NCBI GenBank assembly: GCA_031268215.1 | Contig: JAIRXP010000105.1 | Span: forward strand, 1-57,572 | Length of the DNA: 57,572 nt | Source of the DNA: Bifidobacteriaceae bacterium | Lineage (GTDB): Bacteria > Actinomycetota > Actinomycetes > Actinomycetales > WQXJ01 | Direction of reading: 5' to 3' | In this document: in pieces, positions 8,694-19,068 of the stretch | Layout: every line of letters starts with the position of its first letter | Position numbering within the stretch: the stretch's first letter is position 1 | Made by a program: the position numbers and the translations under genes | The notes under the pieces: generated by a model | The model's input: only the letters and a program-made list of their open reading frames with translations | The model's database searches: none | Told to the model about the DNA's origin: nothing

Positions 8694-11300
8694 TCAATCT
8701 GGTTCTGCCTCTCGGTCTTGTCCTGAGCCTGGTTCTGGCTCTGACTCTGAAACCCGGTCCTGACTCTGGTTTTGGCTCTGCGCCTGAGCCAAAACCAGCC
8801 AGGCGGCGACCGGCGGCCCCGCCACCCCCAGGCCGACAATCGCCACAACCAGGCCGGAATCATTCACCAGCGAACCAACCACCCACGCGGTAATCAGAGC
8901 CACCATCACCGGCTTAAGCATGGGGCGACGGCGCCAGGCCTCGCTCTTGAGCGCGGCGAAGGCGCCATGCCGGGCCAGTGGAACACCGACAGCGGCCCCC
9001 AAAGCCAGACCCAAGACCGGACCGGCCGAGAGCCGCAGCCACATCATCCCCTTGCCCTCCAGCACCCGCCAGAGGCCGCCGGCCAGAAGAGTGTCAACGA
9101 ACCCACCCAGATGGGTCCATTGCTCGGGACCGCGCCGGTAATCCAGCCAGGCCACTGCGGCGGCCGCCGTCAATCCCGCCACGGCCGCAGCCGTCACCCA
9201 TTTCCAGTTCAAGCGGACACCGACCGCCATCAGTCCCAACACCATGAAGGCAGCCACTACCGCGACCGCTCCGCCCAGATCGGCCCCCCACTTTGGATAC
9301 GCGTCCAGTACCAGGACTACCACACCAACCGCCGCCACTGATCCGGCCGTGATCCAACGCTTGCCGTTGGCCCCTGTGACGCCGGCGAACAGAACCACGG
9401 CCAAGATGGCGCCAGTCACCAGCACCGCGAAGGCGGTGTTCGGATAGCCGTACAAGCGAACCGCCAGGAGTGTTTGAAACCCAAGCGGCGCGTCGCGCAA
9501 GAAGACCCGGCCAATGAACGGGTCCATCATCACCACCAAGGCACTAAACAGCCCAACCGCTCCTGGGGCCACCAGGCCGCTGCGCCAAGATGGAGATTCG
9601 CTGGACGGCGAGCGATCCGGCCCACCGCGCCACGCCCTTCCGGCGGCGAACGCCGCCAGCCCCACGACCAGGGCCAATCCGAGAGCCGCGACCGCCCAGA
9701 TCGCCAATGGGGCGCTGGCCCGCCACCAGGGAACAATGTTGGCCACCAGCCCTGCGGCCGGGAAAGCGCCGGCCGCCAGCGCCAGGAACTCAACTAACTG
9801 GTTAGGCAAGCCGAACCTCAGCAAACGAACCGAACTGGGCGGACTCGTGGCGTCCGCCCTGGCCCCGGCCGCTCGCGGGAGACCATGTGGGACCACCCGC
9901 CGGCGCTGGGCTCCTGGCCGGTTGGCCGGAACCGCGGCCAGGAAAATCAAGGGACCGAATATGCCCAGAGCGCCTACCACCACCACCACAATCCAGGCCG
10001 GAACGGCCCATTCCCGGGCCGCCGCCGCGTGGCTGGCCGCGTCCGCCAAGCGCTCCTGGACGGCCTCCGGATCCGCCATGCCTGGGCCCGCGAACCACGG
10101 CCCGGCGTCCCCGTCTGGAGACGGCACCAACAGAGCTTTGATCACCTTGGTCAGGTCGGGGGTCAGAACCAGCCCCGCGGTCTTAGTGCTGGCGGATTCA
10201 ATCAGGTACGGCGCAACCCTGGCCGGGCCTGGGCCACCGCCGGCCGCTCCGCCGCTGGCCCGGTCCTCAACACCGCGGCTGGCTCCACTCCCAGTTCCGC
10301 CGTCAACGCCGCTAGCCCAAGTCGCGCTCCAGGCCAGTGCGACGCCCAAGGCCGGGCTAGTCCAATCCGCCAAAGACGCGAGGATAACCTCAGACGCGGC
10401 CTCACCGCCGGCCGCTTCCAGGGCCGCCAAGACGCTGCCAACGCGTGCGTCTAGGCCGGAGGGCACCAAATCCACGGATCGTACGCCCACATCAACCACC
10501 AGCAAGTCAGCGCCCTCCGCCAGCGAGGCGGAAACAGCTTCCGCCAAACTCTCCGATTCAGGCGAAGCCTCGCGGTAAGCGCCAACGACCCGCCCATCTG
10601 GATCCGCCAGCGCCAGCGCGGCCCCGGGCCCAACCGCCGCCGCACGCAGTCTGGCCTCTTCCAGCCACCGCGCCAACCCGCCAACCAGCTCCGGGCCGGC
10701 CGCGCCGCCTTCCCCATCCGGCGCGGCAGCAGCGGTAAGGTCTTCCCAATCCCGGATCCGCCCATTCACCGGGCTGGCCAGCTCCCGGCATTTTGACTGG
10801 TCAACCCGTTGAACATCAGAAACCTGAGTCCGTTTGACTTCTCCCGTGCGCCTGCCAGCGCCAACCGCTAACCAACCCTCGGCCGGACAGGACCCGACCC
10901 TCACCGACCGGTTAGCCATTCCGGCGGCACCCCCGCCGCGGTCCATCAGACTCCAGATGGCCGGGGTGCTGGCCGCGGACACATCATCCCAGCCCACACC
11001 GGTCATGCCGATCAACACCACCGGACCGCCGTTGTCCCCGCCCTTGTCCCCGCCCCGGGCACCGGGTCGCACCAGGTCAACGGATCGCCCAGCAACCGGA
11101 CCGTCAACCACGCCCCCAGGCGCGCCAGCGCCTGGGGCGACCCCTCCGCCAGCCCAGGCCCCCGCCCCAGCGCAGGCGGCCAAGGCCGCTAGGGTCGCCA
11201 GCGCCGTCCGGGCCAAACGACCGCGGCGACCAGGCCGCGCGGCGGCCCCGCGATTAGCTCCACGGAAGGCTGGTGGTCTCACGCCACTCACCCTAACCAC
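8694..11300 (-). CDS. Large multi-pass membrane protein of unknown function
   Basis: 868 aa with signal/TM N-terminus, phosphatase-like N-domain text (VVLIGMTGVGWDDVSAASTPAIWSLMDRG) and about 10 TM segments; low-complexity S/Q/E/D C-tail. Confidence 0.65.
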   Translation of the reverse strand: MVRVSGVRPPAFRGANRGAAARPGRRGRLARTALATLAALAACAGAGAWAGGGVAPGAGAPGGVVDGPVAGRSVDLVRPGARGGDKGGDNGGPVVLIGMTGVGWDDVSAASTPAIWSLMDRGGGAAGMANRSVRVGSCPAEGWLAVGAGRRTGEVKRTQVSDVQRVDQSKCRELASPVNGRIRDWEDLTAAAAPDGEGGAAGPELVGGLARWLEEARLRAAAVGPGAALALADPDGRVVGAYREASPESESLAEAVSASLAEGADLLVVDVGVRSVDLVPSGLDARVGSVLAALEAAGGEAASEVILASLADWTSPALGVALAWSATWASGVDGGTGSGASRGVEDRASGGAAGGGPGPARVAPYLIESASTKTAGLVLTPDLTKVIKALLVPSPDGDAGPWFAGPGMADPEAVQERLADAASHAAAAREWAVPAWIVVVVVGALGIFGPLIFLAAVPANRPGAQRRRVVPHGLPRAAGARADATSPPSSVRLLRFGLPNQLVEFLALAAGAFPAAGLVANIVPWWRASAPLAIWAVAALGLALVVGLAAFAAGRAWRGGPDRSPSSESPSWRSGLVAPGAVGLFSALVVMMDPFIGRVFLRDAPLGFQTLLAVRLYGYPNTAFAVLVTGAILAVVLFAGVTGANGKRWITAGSVAAVGVVVLVLDAYPKWGADLGGAVAVVAAFMVLGLMAVGVRLNWKWVTAAAVAGLTAAAAVAWLDYRRGPEQWTHLGGFVDTLLAGGLWRVLEGKGMMWLRLSAGPVLGLALGAAVGVPLARHGAFAALKSEAWRRRPMLKPVMVALITAWVVGSLVNDSGLVVAIVGLGVAGPPVAAWLVLAQAQSQNQSQDRVSESEPEPGSGQDREAEPD

Positions 11301-11339
11301 TATGCTGCCTCCGACGGCCCACGACCTAAGGAGAGCATT

Positions 11340-12323
11340 ATGACCGCGCCTGATTCAGCGCCCCGATACGCATACCTCGGCCCCGCCGGCACCTTTACCG
11401 AAGAGGCCCTGCTCCGTGTCACCAGTGCCGAATCAGCCAAGCTGTTACCCCAACACGATGTCCTTAGCTCAATTGAATGTGTACGCGATGGCGAAGCAGA
11501 TTTCGCCGTCGTGGCGATTGAGAACTCGATCGAAGGCGGCGTCACCGCGGTGCTCGACGCACTGGCAGCGGAGGAACACGGGCCGTTGGTGATCTCCAAA
11601 GAGATCCTGGTGCCCGTCGCCTTCACGCTGGCGGCCGTCCCTGGCACCAGCTTTGATGAAGTAAGACGGATTGCCGCTCATCCCCACGCCTGGGCCCAGT
11701 GCCAGAATTGGATACACCGCAATCGTCCCGGCGCGGAACATGTGTTCGCCAAATCAAACACCTCTGCCGCCGCCGAGGTGGCAGAGATGGTCGCGGGCAA
11801 GACCCCGTACGACCAGCTTGGTTTTGACGCCGCCCTGGTTCCGCCGGCCGCCGTCCAAAGCTACGGCCTGGCGGTGCTAGCCAGCGGCGTAGCGGACAAC
11901 CCAGCGGCCATCACCCGGTTCGTCCTGATCCAGCGACAACGCCCGGGGGCAGTACCGGATCCAACCGGCGCGGACAAGACCACCCTGGCGGTGGATCTGC
12001 CAGATGAACGAGCCGGGGCGCTGATGGAAATGCTGGAACAGTTCGCGATCCGTGGCATAAACTTGACGCGGATTGAGTCGCGTCCCTCTGGGGACGCGCT
12101 AGGACGCTACCGGTTTTCCATTGATGCAGAGGCACACATCACCGAGCCGCGCATGGCGGAAACATTGATGGGACTGCACCGGTTCTCGCCGAACGTGCGT
12201 TATTTGGGCTCGTATCCCAAGGCCGACTTCGTGGCAACCCGCATCCGGCCAGACGCCGAGGAGTCCGCTTATCTCGAGGCCCAAGCGTGGGTCGAACAGA
12301 TCCAAGCTGGCGAATCGGTCTGA
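11340..12323 (+). CDS. pheA: Prephenate dehydratase
   Basis: YAYLGPAGTFTEEALL; ENSIEGGVTAVLDAL; C-terminal ACT region GINLTRIESRPS. Confidence 0.93.
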   Translation: MTAPDSAPRYAYLGPAGTFTEEALLRVTSAESAKLLPQHDVLSSIECVRDGEADFAVVAIENSIEGGVTAVLDALAAEEHGPLVISKEILVPVAFTLAAVPGTSFDEVRRIAAHPHAWAQCQNWIHRNRPGAEHVFAKSNTSAAAEVAEMVAGKTPYDQLGFDAALVPPAAVQSYGLAVLASGVADNPAAITRFVLIQRQRPGAVPDPTGADKTTLAVDLPDERAGALMEMLEQFAIRGINLTRIESRPSGDALGRYRFSIDAEAHITEPRMAETLMGLHRFSPNVRYLGSYPKADFVATRIRPDAEESAYLEAQAWVEQIQAGESV

Positions 12324-12352
12324 CGCGTTACGAGCGACTCCCGCCAAGAGCG

Positions 12353-13441
12353 CTAAGGACCGTTAGAAACCCGGACACACAACGACCCGTGCTCAACCCA
12401 AGCGTGCAAAGCGCTGGCCCGCCCTACCAATTCGCCGTCAATCTGAACTAGCTGGTCAGTTTCGCAAACCACGCGGAATGACCCCGCTTGTCGGTAAAGC
12501 ATTCGCCCCGAGGCCCAAGCGGGCGTGAAACGGATCCCCACCGAGTGCAACGCGACCTGCGAGGCCAACGCGGCCCAGCCAACCAACCCATGGCGGGTCT
12601 CTGCCATGGCGAGGTCAAGTTTGCCATCAGCCAGGTCGGCATCGGGCACCAAATTGAGGCGAGCGGGCAGCAAACCGCAGTTGCCAAACATGATCGAGCG
12701 GGCGGAAACCGCGCGGACCTCACCGTCTGCGTGCAACCGTACCTTGACTGGCTTGTCAGACAAGTGGTTGAACCCGGAAATGAAATAGGCCGGCCAACCA
12801 ATCAGCCGTTTCAAGCCCGAATCCGTCCCGGACACCATGGCGGCGTCAAAACCCAGGCCGGAAATCACCAAGAACGCCTCCCGGTCCAACACCAGTTCGT
12901 CCTTACGATTCCAGGCCGAAAGGCGGCCCACGTCAATCTGGCGTCGGTGGCCGGTCAACGCCACCTCCAGCGCCTCGCGGCTGGACGTCAACGGCAGTTT
13001 GAGATTGCGCGCCAACAGATTGGCGGTACCCAGCGGCACTATCCCCATGGGCACTGCCGTGCCGGACAGCCCCTGAGCCACCGCTCTGACCGTGCCGTCA
13101 CCGCCCGCGGCGACCACCGTGCGCACGCCCGGCTGACCAACGGCGTGGGCGGCCTGCGCGGAACCCGGAGAGTCGACCGTCGTTTCCATCCAAATCGGCT
13201 CTCCCAAACCCAGTTCATGGCACATGGCGTAGGCCGCCAGTTTGAAGTCGGTGTAACTATTCTTCGACGGATTAGCCACAAAAGCGACCCGTTCCACCTG
13301 GTCAGAGTCACGTCTGAGCTGCGCCGTCCGAGCTAGGGTCCGCTGCGTCCGGCGCAACCGCACAAACGCCGTCCAGGCGGCCACCCCGCCCACCAAACCG
13401 GCTAAGCCGCCCACCCCGGCAACCAGTTCGTACCATTCCAT
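12353..13441 (-). CDS. Diacylglycerol/lipid kinase family protein
   Basis: ERVAFVANPSKNSYTDFK; VVAAGGDGTVRAVAQGLSGTAVPMGIVPLGTANLLARNL. Confidence 0.85.
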   Translation of the reverse strand: MEWYELVAGVGGLAGLVGGVAAWTAFVRLRRTQRTLARTAQLRRDSDQVERVAFVANPSKNSYTDFKLAAYAMCHELGLGEPIWMETTVDSPGSAQAAHAVGQPGVRTVVAAGGDGTVRAVAQGLSGTAVPMGIVPLGTANLLARNLKLPLTSSREALEVALTGHRRQIDVGRLSAWNRKDELVLDREAFLVISGLGFDAAMVSGTDSGLKRLIGWPAYFISGFNHLSDKPVKVRLHADGEVRAVSARSIMFGNCGLLPARLNLVPDADLADGKLDLAMAETRHGLVGWAALASQVALHSVGIRFTPAWASGRMLYRQAGSFRVVCETDQLVQIDGELVGRASALHAWVEHGSLCVRVSNGP

Positions 13442-13495
13442 GCCCCATATTGTGCCGTGTCCGGCCGCGTTCAGCGCTAACGGTAGGCTCTGAGG

Positions 13496-14779
13496 GTGAT
13501 CGACCTGAAGATTTTGCGCCAGGATCCGGAGCTGGCGCGAGCGTCGCAAAGGGCCCGTGAGGCCGATCCGGCGGTCGTAGACGCCATCCTCGCAGCGGAT
13601 GTGGCCAACCGCGAAGCGCTCGTCAGATTCGAGACAGCACGGTCAGATCAGAAGTCGCTCGGCAAGCTGGTGGCCAAAGCCGGCGGCGAGGACAAGGCCG
13701 CGCTAGTAGCCCGCGCCAAAGCCCTGGCCGAGGAAGTCAAACAAGCCAGCGCCGCACTTGACCAGGCCCAGTTCGACCTAGGCCAGGCCGCTTTGGCACT
13801 GCCCAACCTGGTTGAGCCCGGAGTGCCCGCGGGCGGGGAAGACAAGTTCGCGGTGATCAAACAGGCTGGCCGGATACCGGATTTCCGGGCCGCCGGATTT
13901 GAGCCCAAAGCGCACGACGAGCTTGGCGAATCCCTGGACATAATCGATAGCGCCCGCGGCGCCAAAGTCTCCGGCTCACGCTTCTACTACCTCAAAGGAG
14001 CCGGCGCCCGGCTCGAACTGGCGCTCCTCAATCATGCGATGGACCTAGCAATCGAACTGGGCTTCACTCCCATGATCACACCGACACTGGTCCGGCCCGA
14101 GGTCATGAGCGGCACCGGCTTCCTGGGTGAACACGCAGATGAGGTTTACTATCTCCCAGCCGACGATCTCTACCTGACCGGCACTTCAGAGGTTGCCTTG
14201 GCCGGGTACCACAAGGACGAAATTCTGGACTTGACCGCCGGGCCGTCGCGCTACGTCGGCTGGTCCGCCTGCTACCGCCGCGAAGCTGGCTCCTACGGCA
14301 AGGACACCAAGGGCATCTTTCGGGTCCACCAGTTCCACAAAGTGGAAATGTTCACCTACGTCCGCCCGGAAGACGCCGCCCATGAACACCAGCGCCTGCT
14401 TCAGTTTGAGGAGCGAATGCTGGCCGATGCCGCCCTCCCCTATCGCGTAATTGACGTCGCCGCCGGTGATCTGGGTACGTCAGCGGCCCGCAAGTACGAC
14501 TGCGAGGCCTGGATTCCCAGCCAAGACCGGTACCGGGAGATGACCTCGACCTCGAATTGCACCACCTTCCAGGCCCGGCGCCTGAATATCCGCGAACGCA
14601 CCGAGGACGGGACAACCCGCATGGTGGCCACCCTCAACGGAACGTTCGCTACCACCCGTTGGCTGGTGGCGATCTTGGAGAACCACCAGCAGGCCGATGG
14701 CTCGGTGGTCATTCCGCCGGCCTTGCGGCCCGGGATGAGCGGACTAGAAGTAATCGAACCAGACGGGCAGCGCGCTTGA
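13496..14779 (+). CDS. serS: Seryl-tRNA synthetase (GTG start)
   Basis: [62 protein letters not shown]. Confidence 0.96.
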   Translation: MIDLKILRQDPELARASQRAREADPAVVDAILAADVANREALVRFETARSDQKSLGKLVAKAGGEDKAALVARAKALAEEVKQASAALDQAQFDLGQAALALPNLVEPGVPAGGEDKFAVIKQAGRIPDFRAAGFEPKAHDELGESLDIIDSARGAKVSGSRFYYLKGAGARLELALLNHAMDLAIELGFTPMITPTLVRPEVMSGTGFLGEHADEVYYLPADDLYLTGTSEVALAGYHKDEILDLTAGPSRYVGWSACYRREAGSYGKDTKGIFRVHQFHKVEMFTYVRPEDAAHEHQRLLQFEERMLADAALPYRVIDVAAGDLGTSAARKYDCEAWIPSQDRYREMTSTSNCTTFQARRLNIRERTEDGTTRMVATLNGTFATTRWLVAILENHQQADGSVVIPPALRPGMSGLEVIEPDGQRA

Positions 14780-15621
14780 GCCGAGCCCCTACCGGAGCCA
14801 TTAGCCGTGTCGATAGCCCTGAGATCCTGCTGGCCGTAGACATTGACGGAACCTTGCTCAGCTGGGACGGAGAACTATTCGATTCGGCCAGGCGGGCAGT
14901 AGCGCGGGCATTGACCGCGCCTTCGGTTGAGATGATCCTGGCCACCGGCCGGTCCGTCCACTCCACCATTGGGGTTGCGCGGCGGATCGGGATCGAGCGA
15001 GGGTTGGCAGTGTGCTGCAACGGCTCCGCCACCATCCGGTTCACCCCAGAGTCCCCGGATGGCTGGGAGCTGACGGACTTGGTCACTTTTGATGCTGGCC
15101 CGGCCGTCGCCTCAATTCTGCGACGCATGCCCAAGGCCTGCATGGCGGCCGAGGACTTGGGCAGAGGCTTCTTGGTCACCGCCGATTTCCCGGCCGGCGA
15201 ACTGGACGGCGAAGTGCGGCTGGTCAGCCCCGAGGAGCTGACCAGCCGCCCAGTCACCCGCCTGATCCTGCGGGACACCGAACTCACGCTCGAAGAACTG
15301 CGGGCCGTGGTCGAGGAAACGAAGCTCCCGAATGTCACCTATGCGATCGGATGGACCGGCTGGGTTGATCTAAACCCGCCCGGCGTCTCCAAAGCCTCCG
15401 CTCTGGAGACGATCCGGCGCCAACTGGGAATTGATCCGAACCGCACTGTCGCCGTGGGCGATGGCGGCAACGACGTCACCATGCTCGAATGGGCGGCCCG
15501 GGGCGTGGCGATGGGCGGCTCGCGGCACGATGTCCTCGCGGCCGCCGACGAGGAAACCGGCCGCATTGACCAAGACGGACTAGCACGGGTCATCGACTCG
15601 CTGTTCACCGGCCTCCCCTGA
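14776..15621 (+). CDS. HAD-superfamily (Cof-like) hydrolase
   Basis: [42 protein letters not shown]. Probable TTG start overlapping the serS stop. Confidence 0.8.
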   Translation: MSRAPTGAISRVDSPEILLAVDIDGTLLSWDGELFDSARRAVARALTAPSVEMILATGRSVHSTIGVARRIGIERGLAVCCNGSATIRFTPESPDGWELTDLVTFDAGPAVASILRRMPKACMAAEDLGRGFLVTADFPAGELDGEVRLVSPEELTSRPVTRLILRDTELTLEELRAVVEETKLPNVTYAIGWTGWVDLNPPGVSKASALETIRRQLGIDPNRTVAVGDGGNDVTMLEWAARGVAMGGSRHDVLAAADEETGRIDQDGLARVIDSLFTGLP

Positions 15622-15631
15622 GGGCACAGAC

Positions 15632-16486
15632 ATGAGATTCGCCACATTGCGGCGCGACCTTAGTGCCGCACCAGACCACCAGGACACCGTTGCCGCCAGG
15701 ATCGAAGACGGCCACGCGATAGTGCTGGACCAATTCGCCAGTGTCGCGAGCATCCTGGAAGCGGGGGCACTGGACAGGGCAGCCACCCTTGATGGTCCCC
15801 GCTTATCCCTTGACCAGGTTCGCTTCGCACCGGTCATACCCAGGCCGGGGAAGATCATCTGCGTTGGCATGAACTATCACGCCCACATCGAGGAAATGGG
15901 CCGGCCACTACCGGCCCATCCAGCTCTGTTCCCTAAGTGGCCCGAATCGCTGATTGGCGCAGGCGAGCCGATTCTGCTACCACCAGAGTCCACTCAGGTG
16001 GACTGGGAAGGTGAAATGGCTGTAATAGTCGGTAAACGCCTGCGGCGGGCCAGCCCGCGGGAAGCAACGGGCGCGATCAGCGGGTACGCCATAATGTGCG
16101 ACACCTCCATGCGCGACTGGCAATACCGGTCTTCCCAATGGCTCCAAGGCAAGACCTGGGAGCGATCAACCCCGCTGGGACCTTGGCTGGCCACCCCGGA
16201 AGAACTTACGCCAGACGCTGACTTAATCACCCGCGTGGACGGCAGCGAGGTTCAACGAGCCCGCATCAGTGACCAAGTCCTGGCACCGGCAGGGCTCGTC
16301 TCCTACATTTCAACCTTCATCTCACTGCAGCCGGGAGACGTGATCGCGACAGGGACGCCGGCCGGAGTTGGCCATGCCAGCGATCCTCCGAGGTACCTGC
16401 GACCCGGCCAAAAGGTAGAAATCACTATTACCGGACTCGGGACACTGTGCTCAATAGTCGAACAAGAGCGCGTTTGTGCGCAATGA
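15632..16486 (+). CDS. Fumarylacetoacetate hydrolase family protein
   Basis: GKIICVGMNYHAHIEEMG; VDWEGEMAVIVGKR; PGDVIATGTPAGVG. Confidence 0.9.
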   Translation: MRFATLRRDLSAAPDHQDTVAARIEDGHAIVLDQFASVASILEAGALDRAATLDGPRLSLDQVRFAPVIPRPGKIICVGMNYHAHIEEMGRPLPAHPALFPKWPESLIGAGEPILLPPESTQVDWEGEMAVIVGKRLRRASPREATGAISGYAIMCDTSMRDWQYRSSQWLQGKTWERSTPLGPWLATPEELTPDADLITRVDGSEVQRARISDQVLAPAGLVSYISTFISLQPGDVIATGTPAGVGHASDPPRYLRPGQKVEITITGLGTLCSIVEQERVCAQ

Positions 16487-16493
16487 TATACGG

Positions 16494-18068
16494 ATGGGTA
16501 CCCCAAAGTCGGACTCGTCGGTCGCCACCACAGCGCTCGCGCAAAGCCTCTTGCCCGAACAATTGGCTCAAATCGCGACCGATAATCCTGAACTTCAAGC
16601 CAGCGTTGCCTGGCACCTGAACATTGACCAATCCCTGCTGGAGTGGCTGAGGGACAACGGCGAACCATCCGCCTCCCGCGTGGCGCGGGTGCGGCTGTCG
16701 GTCCGCGGCGGCGACCTGTTCGCGGCGTCTGAATTGGACGAATCTGACTTCGGTCCCGCACTGGCGCAGCATTCGCAGGCCCAAAGCACAGCCAAGCGGC
16801 CCGATGCCGCCGGGAAGGTTCCGCACCAACCTCCAGCTTCACCGGATTCGACGGCCGAAGTGGCCGCGGCCATAGCGGCCGCTGCCGAGATCGCCACGGG
16901 AGAGATCACGGGTTCCGCCGAGATCGCCGAGGCGGCGCTCGCGGCGGCGGCGGAATTCGCAACCGGAGAGATGGCAGCGATCATGGTGGAAGATCCCGCG
17001 GACGCGGAGGCCGGCGCGGCCGCTACGCCCGCCAAACCGAGTCGGACCCGGCGAACCACCAGGACTCGCAAGACCGCCAAGGTGACCGAGGCTGGTGCTT
17101 CAACGGCCCCCGAGGATGAGGCCCCGGCGGCATCGGACGTACCGGAAACTCTGGCCGCTGGTACGCCAGACAGGGACGCGGTGCCCACGCCGCCCACGGG
17201 GATCGCCACCCTGGAGCAGGCCGCGGCGGAGGCACTGGGCGGGGAATTCGCGGCTGGGAACCTGCTGAGCCCAGCTCTTCCCCCGAGCGTTCAGACTCAG
17301 CGCCTGGACGCGCTGGAGGCCGCTGTCCAATCCGCCGAGGCCGCGGTGACGAATTCAGAGGCCTGGGGCGGCCCAACTTTCGAGGTCGAGCTGATTCTGG
17401 ACGAGCCGCCGCTCCCTCGCCGCAAAGACCATCCCGATGATGAAGAAGGCGCGGCGGAAGAGGCCGTGGAGTCAGCCGGCAAGAGTGACGCGGAGCTCAC
17501 GGCCGGGCCGGAGACCTCGGCGGACTTGGGAGACTCGACGGAGCCCGAACTCGCGGCGGAGCCGGACCAGCCCCTGGCGGAAAAGGCGAAGGAACCCATC
17601 GCTGAGGCTGAGACTACGCCGGAAACCGCTGTGGAAGCCGTTGTGACGGTACCAGATGAGCCCGCCGCGGCCGAACCTGACACGGAAACCACGGCGGGAC
17701 CCGCCGCGGACAGTGTCGCCGAAGACGTTACGGAGGACCTAGCCGAGGATGCGGCCGGGCCAGCCGCGGAGGTCGCAGAGGTTTCAACCGAGCCCCCGGC
17801 GCAGGAGCTGCCCCAGCCAAAGGTGGCCACTCAACCGGACGCCGTCAGAACCACCCCGGAGACGGCGGACACCCCGCCTGGCGCTGACCGATGGGCCGCG
17901 CTGCAGCTTCTCCGGCAGGCACCCAATTGGAAGCTCATGGTGGTGGCCATAATCTTGGTGGCACTCATCCTGGTAGCCTGCGTCGTCCTGACACTGTTGA
18001 TCTTGCACGGTGTCACGAACACCGCCGCCCCGCTGCCTGACGTCACCTGGCCCAGTCAGACCGGCTGA
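16494..18068 (+). CDS. Acidic Ala/Glu-rich protein with variant-LRR-like N-terminus and a C-terminal TM
   Basis: LPEQLAQIATDNPELQASVAWHLNIDQSLLEWLRDNG, a long low-complexity acidic region, then TM LMVVAIILVALILVACVVLTLLIL. Confidence 0.6.
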   Translation: MGTPKSDSSVATTALAQSLLPEQLAQIATDNPELQASVAWHLNIDQSLLEWLRDNGEPSASRVARVRLSVRGGDLFAASELDESDFGPALAQHSQAQSTAKRPDAAGKVPHQPPASPDSTAEVAAAIAAAAEIATGEITGSAEIAEAALAAAAEFATGEMAAIMVEDPADAEAGAAATPAKPSRTRRTTRTRKTAKVTEAGASTAPEDEAPAASDVPETLAAGTPDRDAVPTPPTGIATLEQAAAEALGGEFAAGNLLSPALPPSVQTQRLDALEAAVQSAEAAVTNSEAWGGPTFEVELILDEPPLPRRKDHPDDEEGAAEEAVESAGKSDAELTAGPETSADLGDSTEPELAAEPDQPLAEKAKEPIAEAETTPETAVEAVVTVPDEPAAAEPDTETTAGPAADSVAEDVTEDLAEDAAGPAAEVAEVSTEPPAQELPQPKVATQPDAVRTTPETADTPPGADRWAALQLLRQAPNWKLMVVAIILVALILVACVVLTLLILHGVTNTAAPLPDVTWPSQTG

Positions 18069-18823
18069 ATCAGGCTCGGGCCGTTGTTACGGACCGAGCC
18101 AACGGCGCGGCCAACTCGGCGCGGCACCAAGACCGGATCGGGTATGGATTCAATCAGCGCCGCCACCGCAGCGGGCGTGTTGACCTGGTGGCTCAGCCAC
18201 GCCTCCCACCACTCCGGTGGCACCACCAACGGCATACGGTCATGGACCGCGCCCAAAGCGTCGGTCGCCGCCCTGGTCAGGATAGTTACGCTGAACAATG
18301 GTGCCGCTACCGCACCGCTGGGGGTAACGGTCCCCTCCGGCCCCGCGGCGACGGCTCCAGCCAGATCACCTCGCGGCTCGCCAACGGGCGGCCACCACCA
18401 TTCGTACAGCGCCGCCATGGCCATCATGCCTTCATCCTCGGGGTGCAAGAAGAACGGCGTCTTGGGCCCTCCCGACCCGGCCTGCCATTCGTAGTAGCCC
18501 GCCGCCGGGACCAATCCCCGGCGCGACTTGGCCGCTGGCCGAAAGGCGGGCCTGACAGTGACCGTCTCACTGCGGGCGTTGATGAAGCGTCCGCCAACCG
18601 ACAAGTCCTTAGCCCACGAAGGCACCAGGCCCCAGCGGGCACCGCGCACTTCGCGGCTCACGTCTTGCGGCCCACGGCCGTTCTGGCGAGTTTCCCGGAC
18701 CACCGCCACCTGGCTGGTGGGTGCCACGTTCCACGATGCGCCTGGCAGATCGGTGACCTGGTCGGCATCGAACACTCCAGCCAATTCGGCCGGATCGAAG
18801 TAGCTGACGAATCGTCCACACAT
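18056..18823 (-). CDS. SOS response-associated peptidase (SRAP/YedK/HMCES family)
   Basis: MCGRFVSYFDPAELAG with Cys2, WNVAPTSQVAVV, INARSETV, GYYEWQ, VHDRMPLVV. Confidence 0.93.
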   Translation of the reverse strand: MCGRFVSYFDPAELAGVFDADQVTDLPGASWNVAPTSQVAVVRETRQNGRGPQDVSREVRGARWGLVPSWAKDLSVGGRFINARSETVTVRPAFRPAAKSRRGLVPAAGYYEWQAGSGGPKTPFFLHPEDEGMMAMAALYEWWWPPVGEPRGDLAGAVAAGPEGTVTPSGAVAAPLFSVTILTRAATDALGAVHDRMPLVVPPEWWEAWLSHQVNTPAAVAALIESIPDPVLVPRRVGRAVGSVRNNGPSLIQPV

Positions 18824-19068
18824 AGCACCCAGGCTAGTATTCTGAATCCCGAATTCGGGACGTGAACAGGGCGTCCGCCCAAGATGCGTCGCGGCGGCCG
18901 AACCCCCGTAGGCTGCCATGGGTCGGCATCGCGAATCGATGCCACGCCGGTAGATCAAGAAGCCGTCCGCGGTAGGCGCGCTAACCTGCATATGCGGGCG
19001 CGCACCTGACCCAATAGAGGAGGAGCCCGGACCCGCGGATTTGAACTCAACCGCCGCCAGCCGCGCTG

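Noticed and set aside
8697-8800. Possible CRISPR or tandem repeat array (ggttctg/gactctg units)
   Set aside because: Irregular short low-complexity units encoding the Ser/Gln/Glu-rich tail of the membrane protein; no repeat-spacer structure. No CRISPR array seen anywhere in the window.
9514-10578. 354-aa plus-strand ORF
   Set aside because: Antisense shadow of the 868-aa membrane protein gene; Ala/Pro/Arg/Thr-rich composition typical of high-GC spurious frames.
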